In this document: piece after piece, positions 16,516 through 25,250 of the stretch | Layout: the number at the start of each line of letters is the position of its first letter | How positions within the stretch are numbered: position 1 is the stretch's first letter | Source of the DNA: Streptomyces sp. HUAS 15-9 | Lineage (GTDB): Bacteria > Actinomycetota > Actinomycetes > Streptomycetales > Streptomycetaceae | Direction of reading: 5' to 3' | Assembly (NCBI RefSeq): GCF_025642155.1 | Contig: NZ_CP106798.1 | Span: 3,906,001-3,970,000, forward strand | Length of the DNA stretch: 64,000 nucleotides | The notes under the pieces: generated by a model | Database searches by the model: none | Told to the model about the DNA's origin: nothing | Seen by the model: the letters and a program-made list of their open reading frames with translations, nothing else | Made by a program: the position numbers and the translations under genes

Positions 16516-17250
16516 TCACATCACCCACGAGGGGTCCCGTCGTTCCAGGAAAGCCGTCATCCCCTCACGCGCCTGCGCGGAGGAGAACAGCCGGGCCGAG
16601 AGCGCGGTGAGATCCGCCGCGTCCCGGTCGAAGGCTTCCAGCACCCTAGCCGTGAGCAGCTGTTTCGTCTCGGCCAGGCCCTGCGGGGACGATCGGCGCA
16701 GTCCGTCGAGGATGGGGGCGAGGACGGCGTCGACGTCGTCCCCGGCCGCCGTGACGAGGCCGATGCGGGCGGCCTCGGCCGCGTCGAACCGTTCGCCGGT
16801 GAGGTAGTAGCGGGCGAGGGCGCGCGGGTCGGCGCGCGGGATCACCGGGAGGGAGATGACGGCCGGCGCGACCCCGATCCGTACCTCGGTGAACGCGAAG
16901 CTGGACGCGGCGGACGCGGCCGCGATGTCGCACGCGGTGAGCAGCCCCAGCCCGCCCGCGCGGACGTGTCCGGTCACCCTGGCCACGACGGGTTTGCGCA
17001 GTTCGACGATCTGCCGCAGCACGTGGACCAGGGCGTCGGGGTGGGGCGGGTCGCGCAGGTCCGCTCCGGCGCAGAACGTGTTGCCGGAGTGGGTGAGGAT
17101 GACGGCCCGTACGTCGCCGTCCTTGGCGCACTCGGTCAGCGCGTCCGCGAGCTCGCCGACGAGCGCGGCCGACAGGGCGTTGCGGGTGTCGGCCGAGTCC
17201 AGGCTGAGGGTTTCGACGCCACGCGCGCGCGTGCGTCCGATCAGTGTCAC
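16516..17250 (-). CDS. Enoyl-CoA hydratase/isomerase family protein
   Basis: 244 residues, GTG 17250 overlapping the stop of the acyl-CoA ligase (GTGA). Crotonase-fold motifs: RNALSAALVGELADAL, the oxyanion segment GNTFCAGADLRDP, then RAGGLGLLTACDIAAASAASSFAFTEVRIGVAP. The second catalytic Glu (FTEV) is present, whereas the first, usually in GGGxELA, is replaced by glycine (AGGLGLL), so it may be an isomerase, lyase or 3-methylglutaconyl-type hydratase variant. Part of the operon. Confidence 0.85.
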   Translation of the reverse strand: MTLIGRTRARGVETLSLDSADTRNALSAALVGELADALTECAKDGDVRAVILTHSGNTFCAGADLRDPPHPDALVHVLRQIVELRKPVVARVTGHVRAGGLGLLTACDIAAASAASSFAFTEVRIGVAPAVISLPVIPRADPRALARYYLTGERFDAAEAARIGLVTAAGDDVDAVLAPILDGLRRSSPQGLAETKQLLTARVLEAFDRDAADLTALSARLFSSAQAREGMTAFLERRDPSWVM

Positions 17251-18851
17251 TTCCGCTCCCTGAGTTCGCGCGGTTCCAGCGGTCCCCGCAGATCCCGCAG
17301 TTCCCGGCGGAGGATCTTGCCGGAGGCGGCCCTGGGCACGCCGTCGATGAAGGTGACCTGCCGGACGCGCTTGTAAGGGGCGACGCGTTCGGCGACGTAC
17401 GCCATGACCTCGTCCTCGGTGAGGTCCCCGGCGGTGGGCTGGCGCACGACGTGGGCGTGCGGGACTTCGTTGTTGTCCTCGTTGTAGACGCCGATGACGG
17501 CGGCGTCGGCGATGCCGGGATGCGTGAGGAGCAGCGCCTCCAGCTCGGCTGGTGCCACCTGGAAGCCCTTGTACTTGATGAGTTCCTTCACGCGGTCGAC
17601 GACGAACAGCCAGCCGTCGGCGTCCACATGGCCGACGTCACCGGTGTGCAGCCAGCCGTCGGCGTCGATCATGTCGGCGGTGGCCTCGGGGCGGCCCAGG
17701 TAGCCCTTCATGACCTGGGGTCCGCGGATGAGGATCTCGCCGGGCTCACCGCCGGCGACGTCCTTGTCGGGGTCGTCGAGGGAGACGACGCGCATCTCGG
17801 TGCCCGCTATGAGCTTGCCGACCGTGCCGGGAGGTGCCTGGTGCATGGCGTCGAGCGGAACGACATGCGTGCCGGGCGAGAGTTCCGTCATGCCGTAGGC
17901 CTGGCCGACCGGCGGCAGGCCCAGCCGCTCGGAGCAGGCGGCGGCGAGCTGGGCGTCCAGGGGCGCGGCGGCGCTGATGATGTACCGCAGGGAGGACAGG
18001 TCGTAGCGGGCGACGGCCGGGTGCTTGGCGAGGGCGAGGACGATCGGCGGGGCGACGTACAGGCCGGTGATGCGGTGGTTCTCGATGGCCGCGAGGAACG
18101 TCTCCAGGTCGAAGCGGGGCAGCACGACGACGGTGGCGCCATTGCGCAGGGGCGCGTTCATGAGCGCGGTGAGGCCGTAGATGTGGAAGAAGGGCAGGAC
18201 GGCGAGGATGCGTTCGCCGGGTCCGGCCGTGACGGCGGGTTCGAGCTGGGCGAGGTTGGTGGCGATCTGCCGGTGGGTGAGCATCACGCCCTTGGGGATG
18301 CCGGTGGTGCCCGAGGAGTAGGGCAGTACGGCAATGTCCTCGACCGGGTCGGTGAAGACGTCCGGCTCGGGCGCGTCGGAGGCGATCAGGTCGAGCAGGG
18401 AGCGGTGTCCGGACGCGTTGTCGCACACGAATATCTCCCGTATGCCGCCCGCGAGTTCGGCGGCACGGCGGGCCGACTCCAGCAGCGGCGAGACGGTGAC
18501 GATCCAGCGGGCGGCCGAGTCCCGCAGCTGCTTGGCGAACTCCTCGGGCGTGGCGAGCGGGTGCACGGTGGTGACGGTGGCACCCGCGCGCGTGGCGGCG
18601 TAGAAGGCGGTCGGGAAGGCGACGGTGTTGGGGCTGTGCAGGGCGAGGACGTCGCCCTTGCGTACCCCCGCCTCGGCGAGGGCGGCGGCGATGCGCCGGT
18701 GGAACCGGTCCAGTTGTCCGTACGTGAGGGTGGTGCCGTCGGTGCCGTCGATCAGGGCGGGATGGTCGCCGAACTCGGCGGCCCGGCCCAGAACGGCCTC
18801 GTGGATGGGGAGTTCGACGGCCGGGACGTCTGCGTACTCGCTGCGGAACAC
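17247..18851 (-). CDS. Acyl-CoA ligase, 4-coumarate:CoA ligase family
   Basis: 534 residues from GTG 18851 (VFRSEYADVPAVELP) because AGGAGG lies four bases upstream; an earlier in-frame ATG has no such site. ANL superfamily motifs: YSSGTTGIPKGVML (A3), YGMTELSPGT (A5), GYLGRPEATADMIDADGWLHTGD (A7-A8), and the C-terminal catalytic Lys in PRAASGKILRREL. It activates a carboxylic acid to its CoA thioester through an acyl-adenylate and would feed the dehydrogenase/carboxylase steps encoded upstream. Confidence 0.92.
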   Translation of the reverse strand: MFRSEYADVPAVELPIHEAVLGRAAEFGDHPALIDGTDGTTLTYGQLDRFHRRIAAALAEAGVRKGDVLALHSPNTVAFPTAFYAATRAGATVTTVHPLATPEEFAKQLRDSAARWIVTVSPLLESARRAAELAGGIREIFVCDNASGHRSLLDLIASDAPEPDVFTDPVEDIAVLPYSSGTTGIPKGVMLTHRQIATNLAQLEPAVTAGPGERILAVLPFFHIYGLTALMNAPLRNGATVVVLPRFDLETFLAAIENHRITGLYVAPPIVLALAKHPAVARYDLSSLRYIISAAAPLDAQLAAACSERLGLPPVGQAYGMTELSPGTHVVPLDAMHQAPPGTVGKLIAGTEMRVVSLDDPDKDVAGGEPGEILIRGPQVMKGYLGRPEATADMIDADGWLHTGDVGHVDADGWLFVVDRVKELIKYKGFQVAPAELEALLLTHPGIADAAVIGVYNEDNNEVPHAHVVRQPTAGDLTEDEVMAYVAERVAPYKRVRQVTFIDGVPRAASGKILRRELRDLRGPLEPRELRERK

Positions 18852-18887
18852 GGTTCCTCCTCGGGCGACGGGGTGCGCCAATGCGGC

Positions 18888-20054
18888 CTAGTACGACTTG
18901 GGCAGGCCGAGGGACTGGTGGGAAACGTAGTTGAGAATCATCTCCCGGCTCACCGGTGCTATACGAGCCACGCGCGCCGCCGTTATCAACGAGGCGAGTC
19001 CGAACTCGCGCGTGAGCCCGTTGCCGCCGAGGGTGTGCACGGCCTGGTCCACGGCCTTCACGCAGGCCTCTCCGGCCGCGTACTTGGCCATGTTGGCGGC
19101 CTCACCGGCGCCGATGTCGTCCCCGGCGTCGTAGAGGTGGGCGCCCTTCTGCATCATCAGGCGGGCCAGTTCGAGGTCGATGTGCGCCTGCGCGAGGGGG
19201 TGGGCGATGGCCTGGTGGGCGCCGATCGGGGTCTTCCAGACGGTGCGGTCGCGGGCGTACTCGATCGCCCTGGACAGGGCGTAGCGCCCCATGCCGATCG
19301 CGAACGCGGCCGTCATGATCCGCTCGGGGTTGAGCCCGGCGAAGAGCTGGAGCAGCCCCGCGTCCTCGTCGCCGACGAGCGCGTCGGCGGGCAGTCGTAC
19401 GTCGTCGAGGACCAGCTCGAACTGCTTCTCCGCTCCGTGCAGTTCCATGTCGATCTGCCGCCGCTGGAAGCCTTCGGCGTCGCGCGGGACGATGAACAGG
19501 CAGGGCTTGAGGCTGCCGGTGCGGGCGTCCTCGGTACGGCCGACGATCAGGACGGCGTCGGCGTGGTCGACGCCGGAGATGAACACCTTGCGGCCGCTCA
19601 ACAGCCAGTCCCCGGTGTCACCGTCCCTGCGTGCCGTCGTGGTGATGCGGTGGGAGTTGGAGCCGGCGTCGGGCTCGGTGATGCCGAAGGCCATGAGCCG
19701 GGTGCCGTCGGCGAGTCCGGGGAGCCAGGCGCGCTTCTGTTCCTCGGTGCCGAAGCGGGAGATGACGGTGCCGCAGATGGCGGGCGAGACGACGAGCATG
19801 AGGAGAGGACAGCCGGCGGCGCCCAGTTCTTCGAGGACGATGGAGAGCTCGGCGATGCCACCGCCTCCGCCGCCGTACTCCTCGGGGAGGTTCACGCCGA
19901 GGTAGCCGAGCTTGGCGGCTTCCGCCCAGAGCTCGGTGGGCTGGGCGCCTTCGGCGACGACGCGGGCGAGGTATTCGCGGCCGTAGCGCTTGCCGAGGGC
20001 GGCGACGGCCGCCCGCAGCGCTTTGTGTTCGTCGGATTCGGTGACAGGGCTCAT
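18888..20054 (-). CDS. Acyl-CoA dehydrogenase
   Basis: 388 residues from ATG 20054 (MSPVTESDEHKALRA), with AGGAGA three bases upstream. FAD-binding and active-site segments: LMAFGITEPDAGSNSHRI, GRKVFISGVDHADAVLIVGR, and near the C-terminus QAVHTLGGNGLTREFGLASLITAARVARIAPVSREMIL. It introduces the alpha,beta double bond in an acyl-CoA; in MCC/GCC pathways this step precedes carboxylation. Same strand and operon as its neighbours, 36 bases before the ligase. Confidence 0.93.
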   Translation of the reverse strand: MSPVTESDEHKALRAAVAALGKRYGREYLARVVAEGAQPTELWAEAAKLGYLGVNLPEEYGGGGGGIAELSIVLEELGAAGCPLLMLVVSPAICGTVISRFGTEEQKRAWLPGLADGTRLMAFGITEPDAGSNSHRITTTARRDGDTGDWLLSGRKVFISGVDHADAVLIVGRTEDARTGSLKPCLFIVPRDAEGFQRRQIDMELHGAEKQFELVLDDVRLPADALVGDEDAGLLQLFAGLNPERIMTAAFAIGMGRYALSRAIEYARDRTVWKTPIGAHQAIAHPLAQAHIDLELARLMMQKGAHLYDAGDDIGAGEAANMAKYAAGEACVKAVDQAVHTLGGNGLTREFGLASLITAARVARIAPVSREMILNYVSHQSLGLPKSY

Positions 20055-20110
20055 GGGTCTCCTAAGAGAAGGGGGCTGCAGGCCGTCTGGAGGGTGCGGG
20101 TCGTGTGTGG

Positions 20111-20134
20111 CTGGTCGCGCAGTTCCCCGCGCCC
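20111..20134. repeat. Common Streptomyces interspersed sequence
   Basis: CTGGTCGCGCAGTTCCCCGC followed by GCCC, directly after the biotin carboxylase stop. I recognise the GGGGCGCGGGGAACTGCGCGAC motif as a very frequent short repeat downstream of Streptomyces genes. Here it lies inside the operon, in the 80-bp gap before the dehydrogenase gene, the largest gap in the operon. Confidence 0.55.
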
Positions 20135-21976
20135 CTAGGTTTCCTGCACTACCGCGAGCAACATGCCGGGCTCCACCTGCTGACCGGGTTTCGCGTGCAG
20201 GGCGCTGAGCGTGCCGGAGGCCGGTGCGGTGATCCGGTGCTGCATCTTCATCGCCTCCAGCCAGATCAGGGGGTCCCCCGCGCGTACGGCGGCCCCCACG
20301 GCCAGGCCGTCGGCGATACGGACGACCGTGCCGGGCATGGGGGCGAGCAGCGAGCCGGGGGCGTGGTGTTCGGTCGGTTCGGGGAAGCGGGGCAGGGCGG
20401 TGAGGGCGGTCGCGTTGACGTACACCCGGTCGCCGTGGCGGGCGACATCGAACTTCCTCCGCACGCCGTCCGCTTCGAGTACGACGAGACACGCGTCGGC
20501 GTGCACGACCCGGACGCCGTCCGCGGTGAGGCCGTCCCTGGTGTGCCGGTACCGGGCCTCGTGCTCCGCGCCCGCCATCAGATAGCGCTTGATCTGCGGC
20601 TGGGAGGACAGGTTGCGCCAGCCGCCGAAGCGGGAGCGGCCGTGGGCGTCGGCGAGGGCGGCGGCGAGGGGCGCGTACGGGTCGGGGGCGGGCTCGGCCA
20701 GGTCGGCGAGGTGGCGGTCGTAGAAGCCGGTGTCCATGCGGGCCGCCGTGAACTCCGGGTGCCGCAGGGAGCGGACCAGCAGCTCGCGGTTGGTGACGGG
20801 GCCGTGGATCCGCGCCCGCTCCAGGGCGCCGGAGAGCCTGCGCAGGGCCTCCGCGCGTGTGGGGGCGTGGGCGACGGTCTTGGCGAGCATCGGGTCGTAG
20901 TGGACGCCGATGTCGTCGCCGCCGGTGTAGCCGGTGTCGAGGCGGACGCCGTCCGGTACGGCGAGGTGGTGCAGGGTGCCGGTCTGCGGGGCCCAGTCGC
21001 GGGACGGGTCCTCGGCGTAGAGGCGGGCCTCGATCGCGTGGCCGCGCGCACCCGGCGGATCCGTGGCGAGGGCATGACCCTCGGCGATCCGGATCTGCTC
21101 GGCGACCAGGTCGAGCCCGAACACCGCCTCCGTGACGGGGTGTTCGACCTGGAGGCGGGTGTTCATCTCCAGGAAGTGGGCCCTGCCGTCGGCGACGAGG
21201 AACTCGACGGTGCCGGCGCCCACGTAGTCGACCGCGCGGGCGGCGTGGCCGGCCATCTCGTACAGCTCGACAGTCAGTTCGGGATTCAAACCCGGTGCCG
21301 GTGCCTCCTCGATCACCTTCTGGTGGCGGCGCTGGAGGGAGCAGTCGCGGGTGCCGAGCGTCCAGACGGTGCCGTGGGTGTCGGCGAGGACCTGCACCTC
21401 GACATGGCGGCCGCGCTCCACATAGGGCTCGACGAAGACCTCGCCGTCCCCGAAGGCGCTCGCGGCCTCGGCGCGTGCGCTCTCCAGCGCGCCGCCGAGC
21501 TCCTCCAGGGCGCGTACGATCCGCATCCCGCGCCCGCCACCGCCCGCGGCCGCCTTCACCAGCACGGGCAGATCGGCCGCGGTGACCTCGCGCAACGGCT
21601 CGATCCCCATCAGCTCCTTGGCACGCGTCTTGGACGCCATCGCCTCGATCGCCTCCGGGGACGGGCCGATCCAGACCAGTCCCGCGTCGAGGACGGCGCG
21701 CGCGAAGTCGGGGTTCTCGGAGAGGAAGCCGTAGCCGGGGTGCACGGCGTCCGCGCCGGCCGCGACGGCCGCCTTCACGATCAGGTCGCCGCGCAGATAC
21801 GTCTCGGCGGGCGTCGCACCCGGCAGCCGTACCGCCGTGTCGGCCACGCGCGCGTGGAGGGCGTGCTCGTCGGCGTCGGAGTGCACGGCGACCGTCCGGA
21901 TTCCCAACTCACCGCAGGTGCGGAAGATCCGGCAGGCGATCTCGCCCCGGTTGGCGACCAGCAGAGTCGAAATCAT
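20135..21976 (-). CDS. Acyl-CoA carboxylase alpha subunit (biotin carboxylase + biotin carrier)
   Basis: 613 residues from ATG 21976 (MISTLLVANRGEIACRIFR). Biotin carboxylase N-domain, ATP-grasp with the Gly-rich loop KAAAGGGGRGM near 141-151, the EMNTRLQVEHPVTE catalytic block, and a C-terminal biotinyl domain with EAMKM (Lys577 biotinylated). Size and domain order fit 3-methylcrotonyl/geranyl/acyl-CoA carboxylase alpha chains. The gene starts five bases after the beta-subunit stop, so the two subunits are co-produced. Confidence 0.94.
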   Translation of the reverse strand: MISTLLVANRGEIACRIFRTCGELGIRTVAVHSDADEHALHARVADTAVRLPGATPAETYLRGDLIVKAAVAAGADAVHPGYGFLSENPDFARAVLDAGLVWIGPSPEAIEAMASKTRAKELMGIEPLREVTAADLPVLVKAAAGGGGRGMRIVRALEELGGALESARAEAASAFGDGEVFVEPYVERGRHVEVQVLADTHGTVWTLGTRDCSLQRRHQKVIEEAPAPGLNPELTVELYEMAGHAARAVDYVGAGTVEFLVADGRAHFLEMNTRLQVEHPVTEAVFGLDLVAEQIRIAEGHALATDPPGARGHAIEARLYAEDPSRDWAPQTGTLHHLAVPDGVRLDTGYTGGDDIGVHYDPMLAKTVAHAPTRAEALRRLSGALERARIHGPVTNRELLVRSLRHPEFTAARMDTGFYDRHLADLAEPAPDPYAPLAAALADAHGRSRFGGWRNLSSQPQIKRYLMAGAEHEARYRHTRDGLTADGVRVVHADACLVVLEADGVRRKFDVARHGDRVYVNATALTALPRFPEPTEHHAPGSLLAPMPGTVVRIADGLAVGAAVRAGDPLIWLEAMKMQHRITAPASGTLSALHAKPGQQVEPGMLLAVVQET

Positions 21977-21981
21977 GAGCC

Positions 21982-23580
21982 TCACATCCGGAAGACGCCG
22001 AAGCCACCCCGCGCGCCCTCGTAGGACGCGGTGTGGATGGCGGACAGACACAGGCCGAGAACGGTGCGGGTGTCGCGCGGATCGATGACGCCGTCGTCGT
22101 ACAGCCGCCCGGACAGGAACATCGGCAGCGACTCGGACTCGATCTGCTGCTCCACCATGGCGCGCAGGGCCGCGTCGGCGTCCTCGTCGTACGGCTGCCC
22201 CTTGGCGACCGCCGACTGCCGGGCGACGATCGACAGCACGCCGGCGAGCTGCTGCGGGCCCATGACGGCGGACTTGGCGCTGGGCCAGGCGAACAGGAAG
22301 CGCGGGTCGTAGGCCCGGCCGCACATGCCGTAGTGCCCGGCCCCGTAGGAGGCGCCCATGAGCACGGACAGGTGCGGCACGCGCGAGTTGGAGACCGCGT
22401 TGATCATCATCGCGCCGTGCTTGATGATCCCGCCCTGCTCATACTCCTTGCCGACCATGTAGCCGGTGGTGTTGTGCAGGAAGAGCAGCGGGATGTCGCG
22501 CTGGTTGGCGAGCTGGATGAACTGGGCGGCCTTCTGCGACTCCTCGCTGAACAGGACGCCCTGCGCATTGGCGAGGATGCCCACCGGATAGCCGTGCAGG
22601 GACGCCCAGCCGGTGGCGAGGCTCGTCCCGTACAACGGCTTGAACTCGTCGAAGTCGGAGGCGTCGACGACACGGGCGATGACCTCGCGCGGGTCGAAGG
22701 GGATCTTCAGATCGCCGGGGACGATGCCGAGCAGCTCCTCCGGGTCGTACTTCGGCGGGGCCACCGGGCCCGGATCGTCGTACGCCTTGCGGTGGTTGAG
22801 GCGGGCGACCACGCGCCGCGCCTGCCGCAGCGCGTCCTGCTCGTCCACGGCGAAGTAGTCCGCGAGCCCGGACACGCGCGCGTGCATCTCGGCGCCGCCC
22901 AGGGACTCGTCGTCGCTCTCCTCGCCGGTCGCCATCTTCACCAGCGGCGGCCCGCCCAGGAACACCTTCGCGCGCTCCTTGACCATGATCACGTGGTCGG
23001 ACATACCGGGGACGTAGGCGCCACCGGCGGTCGAGTTCCCGAAGACGACGGCGACGGTGGGGATTCCGGCGGCGGACAGCCGGGTCAGGTCCCGGAAGAT
23101 GGCGCCTCCGGGGATGAAGATCTCCTTCTGGGAGGGCAGATCGGCGCCCCCGGACTCGACCAGGCTGATGCAGGGCAGCCGGTTGGCGAGCGCGATGTCG
23201 TTGGCCCGCAGCGCCTTCTTCAGGCTCCAGGGGTTGCTGGCGCCGCCGCGCACGGTCGGGTCGTTTGCGGTGATCAGGCACTCGACGCCCTCGACCACCC
23301 CGATACCGGTGACGAGAGAGGCGCCCACGGCGTAGTCGCTGCCCCAGGCGGCCAGCGGCGACAGCTCCAAGAACGGTGTGTCCGGGTCCAGGAGCAGCTC
23401 GATGCGCTCGCGCGCGAGCAGCTTGCCACGCCCCCGGTGCCGCTGGACGTACTTCTCACCGCCGCCCGCGAGCGCCTTGGCGTGCTCGGCGTCGAGGTCG
23501 GCGAGCTTGGCGAGCATGGCCTCGCGGTTCGCCCGGTAGTCCTGGCCGTTGCGGTCCAGGGCGGAGGAGAGGACGGTCAA
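21982..23580 (-). CDS. Acyl-CoA carboxylase beta subunit (carboxyltransferase, MCC/GCC type)
   Basis: 532 residues from TTG 23580, read because TTG overlaps the preceding stop as TTGA and GGAGG stands seven bases upstream. Carboxyltransferase motifs: GRGKLLARERIELLLDP, ANDPTVRGGASNP, LVESGGADLPSQKEIF, VVFGNSTAGGAYVPGMSD and GGPPLVKMATGEE. The SGGADLP and GGPPLVKxATGE blocks are closer to methylcrotonyl/geranyl-CoA carboxylases than to propionyl-CoA carboxylase. It transfers CO2 from biotin to an unsaturated acyl-CoA. Confidence 0.92.
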   Translation of the reverse strand: MTVLSSALDRNGQDYRANREAMLAKLADLDAEHAKALAGGGEKYVQRHRGRGKLLARERIELLLDPDTPFLELSPLAAWGSDYAVGASLVTGIGVVEGVECLITANDPTVRGGASNPWSLKKALRANDIALANRLPCISLVESGGADLPSQKEIFIPGGAIFRDLTRLSAAGIPTVAVVFGNSTAGGAYVPGMSDHVIMVKERAKVFLGGPPLVKMATGEESDDESLGGAEMHARVSGLADYFAVDEQDALRQARRVVARLNHRKAYDDPGPVAPPKYDPEELLGIVPGDLKIPFDPREVIARVVDASDFDEFKPLYGTSLATGWASLHGYPVGILANAQGVLFSEESQKAAQFIQLANQRDIPLLFLHNTTGYMVGKEYEQGGIIKHGAMMINAVSNSRVPHLSVLMGASYGAGHYGMCGRAYDPRFLFAWPSAKSAVMGPQQLAGVLSIVARQSAVAKGQPYDEDADAALRAMVEQQIESESLPMFLSGRLYDDGVIDPRDTRTVLGLCLSAIHTASYEGARGGFGVFRM

Positions 23581-25250
23581 AGGAGGACCTCCGGGATGTC
23601 CAGATGACGGGAGCGCAGCCATTCGCCGAGGGCCTTGGCCTGCGGATCGAAACGGTGCCGGGCGGCGACGCCCTCGCCGAGGATTCCCTCGACGACAAAG
23701 TTCAGGGCGCGGAGGTTGGGCAGGAGGTGGCGCACCACGACCAGCCCACGGCTCTCGGGAATCAACTCCCGGAACCGTTCGACGGTCAGCTCGTGGGCGA
23801 GCCACCGCCATGCCTCGTCGGAGCGCGCCCAGACCCCCACGTTGGCGTTCCCGCCCTTGTCACCGCTGCGGGCACCGGCGATCAGACCGAGGGAGGCACG
23901 ACGCGTGGGCCCTGCTGGCAGGGGATCCGGGAGGGACGGCGCCGGTACGTCACCGAGTACGGCGGTGTCATGGGGCGCAGCCACATGGACCCGCCGTCCA
24001 TCGTCAAGGACGGCCACCTGGTCGACGGCACCATGGGGAACGTACACACTCTCAAAGACTCCATAGGGCGCCCCCTTCCCCGGTGGTGCGACCACATGGA
24101 ACCCGGGGTAACTGGCCAGCGCCAGCTCGATCGCGGCCCCACTCAGCGCACGCCCCACGACCCCCTGATCGGGATCGCGCACGACGAGCCGGAGCAGGGC
24201 GCTCGCAGTCTCCTCGGTGTCCGAGTCGGGGCGGTCGGTACGGACGAGCTCCCACCGCACGTCACTGGGCGGCGACTTGGCAAGGGCGTCGGACATCTGC
24301 TCCCGCACGAGAGCGGCCTTGCCCTCGATGTCGAGCCCGGTCAGGACGAAGACGACCTCGTTGCGGAAGCCGCCGAGCTTGTTGAGGCCGACCTTGAGGG
24401 TGGGGGGCGGGGCCTCGCCGTGCACCCCCTCGATACGGACGCGGTCGTGGCCGTCCTGGGTGAGCCGCACGGTGTCGAGGCGGGCGGTGACATCGGGCCC
24501 GGCATACCGGGCACCGCCCGTCTCGTACAGCAGCTGAGCGGTGACGGTACCGACGTCCACGAACCCACCGGTGCCGGGATGCTTGGTGATGACGCAGCTG
24601 CCGTCCTCGTGGATCTCGGCGAGCGGGAAGCCGGGCCGCCGTACGTCGCCGTCCCCGAAGAAGGCGTAGTTCCCGCCGGTGGCCTGCGTCCCGCACTCCA
24701 GGACGTGCCCCGCGACGACGGCGCCCGCCAGCCGGTCGTACTCCCCCGGCTGCCAGCCGAAGTGGGCGGCGGCGGGGCCGGTGACGAGGGCCGCGTCGGT
24801 GACCCGCCCGGTGACCACGATGTCAGCGCCCTCGCGCAGACAGCCGGCGATACCGAAGCCGCCGAGGTAGGCGTGGGCGGCGAGGCTACCGGGGTAGGCG
24901 GGGGTGAGGTCGTCACCCTCGACGTGGGCGACGCGCAGGGGGATGCCGAGGCGGCTCGCCAACTTCCGTACGGCGTCGGCGAGTCCGGCGGGGTTGAGGC
25001 CGCCGGCGTTGGTGACGATGCGGACGCCGCGCTCTTGTGCGAGCCCCAGACACTCCTCCAGCTGGCGCAGGAAGGTGCGGGCATACCCGGCGGCGGGATC
25101 CTTGAGCCGGTCCCGGCCCAGGATCAGCATGGTCAGCTCGGCGAGGTAGTCCCCCGTGAGGACATCCAGTTCACCGCCGGTGAGCATCTCGCGCATGGCG
25201 TCGAACCGGTCGCCGTAGAAGCCGGAGGCGTTGCCTATGCGCAGGGTCAC
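23577..25250 (-). CDS. AtuA-like (DUF1446) acyclic terpene utilisation protein
   Basis: 557 residues, GTG 25250 overlapping the previous stop (GTGA). Family features: RIGNASGFYGDRFDAM at the start, VRIVTNAGGLNPAG, EGDDL, a GRVTDAALVTGP block, ATGGNYAFFGDGDVRRPGFPLAEI, and the C-terminal AGARSGDKGGNANVGVWAR segment of the fused AtuA-C domain. AtuA is needed for citronellol/geraniol breakdown in Pseudomonas, but its reaction is not established. Its place between the carboxyltransferase and the TIGR03084 gene ties it to this acyl-CoA pathway. Confidence 0.9.
   Translation of the reverse strand: MTLRIGNASGFYGDRFDAMREMLTGGELDVLTGDYLAELTMLILGRDRLKDPAAGYARTFLRQLEECLGLAQERGVRIVTNAGGLNPAGLADAVRKLASRLGIPLRVAHVEGDDLTPAYPGSLAAHAYLGGFGIAGCLREGADIVVTGRVTDAALVTGPAAAHFGWQPGEYDRLAGAVVAGHVLECGTQATGGNYAFFGDGDVRRPGFPLAEIHEDGSCVITKHPGTGGFVDVGTVTAQLLYETGGARYAGPDVTARLDTVRLTQDGHDRVRIEGVHGEAPPPTLKVGLNKLGGFRNEVVFVLTGLDIEGKAALVREQMSDALAKSPPSDVRWELVRTDRPDSDTEETASALLRLVVRDPDQGVVGRALSGAAIELALASYPGFHVVAPPGKGAPYGVFESVYVPHGAVDQVAVLDDGRRVHVAAPHDTAVLGDVPAPSLPDPLPAGPTRRASLGLIAGARSGDKGGNANVGVWARSDEAWRWLAHELTVERFRELIPESRGLVVVRHLLPNLRALNFVVEGILGEGVAARHRFDPQAKALGEWLRSRHLDIPEVLL

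Noticed and set aside
17244..20138. A 964-codon plus-strand open frame across three acyl-CoA genes
   Set aside because: Entirely antisense to three well-conserved enzymes; low-complexity Gly/Val/Asp composition typical of high-G+C shadows.
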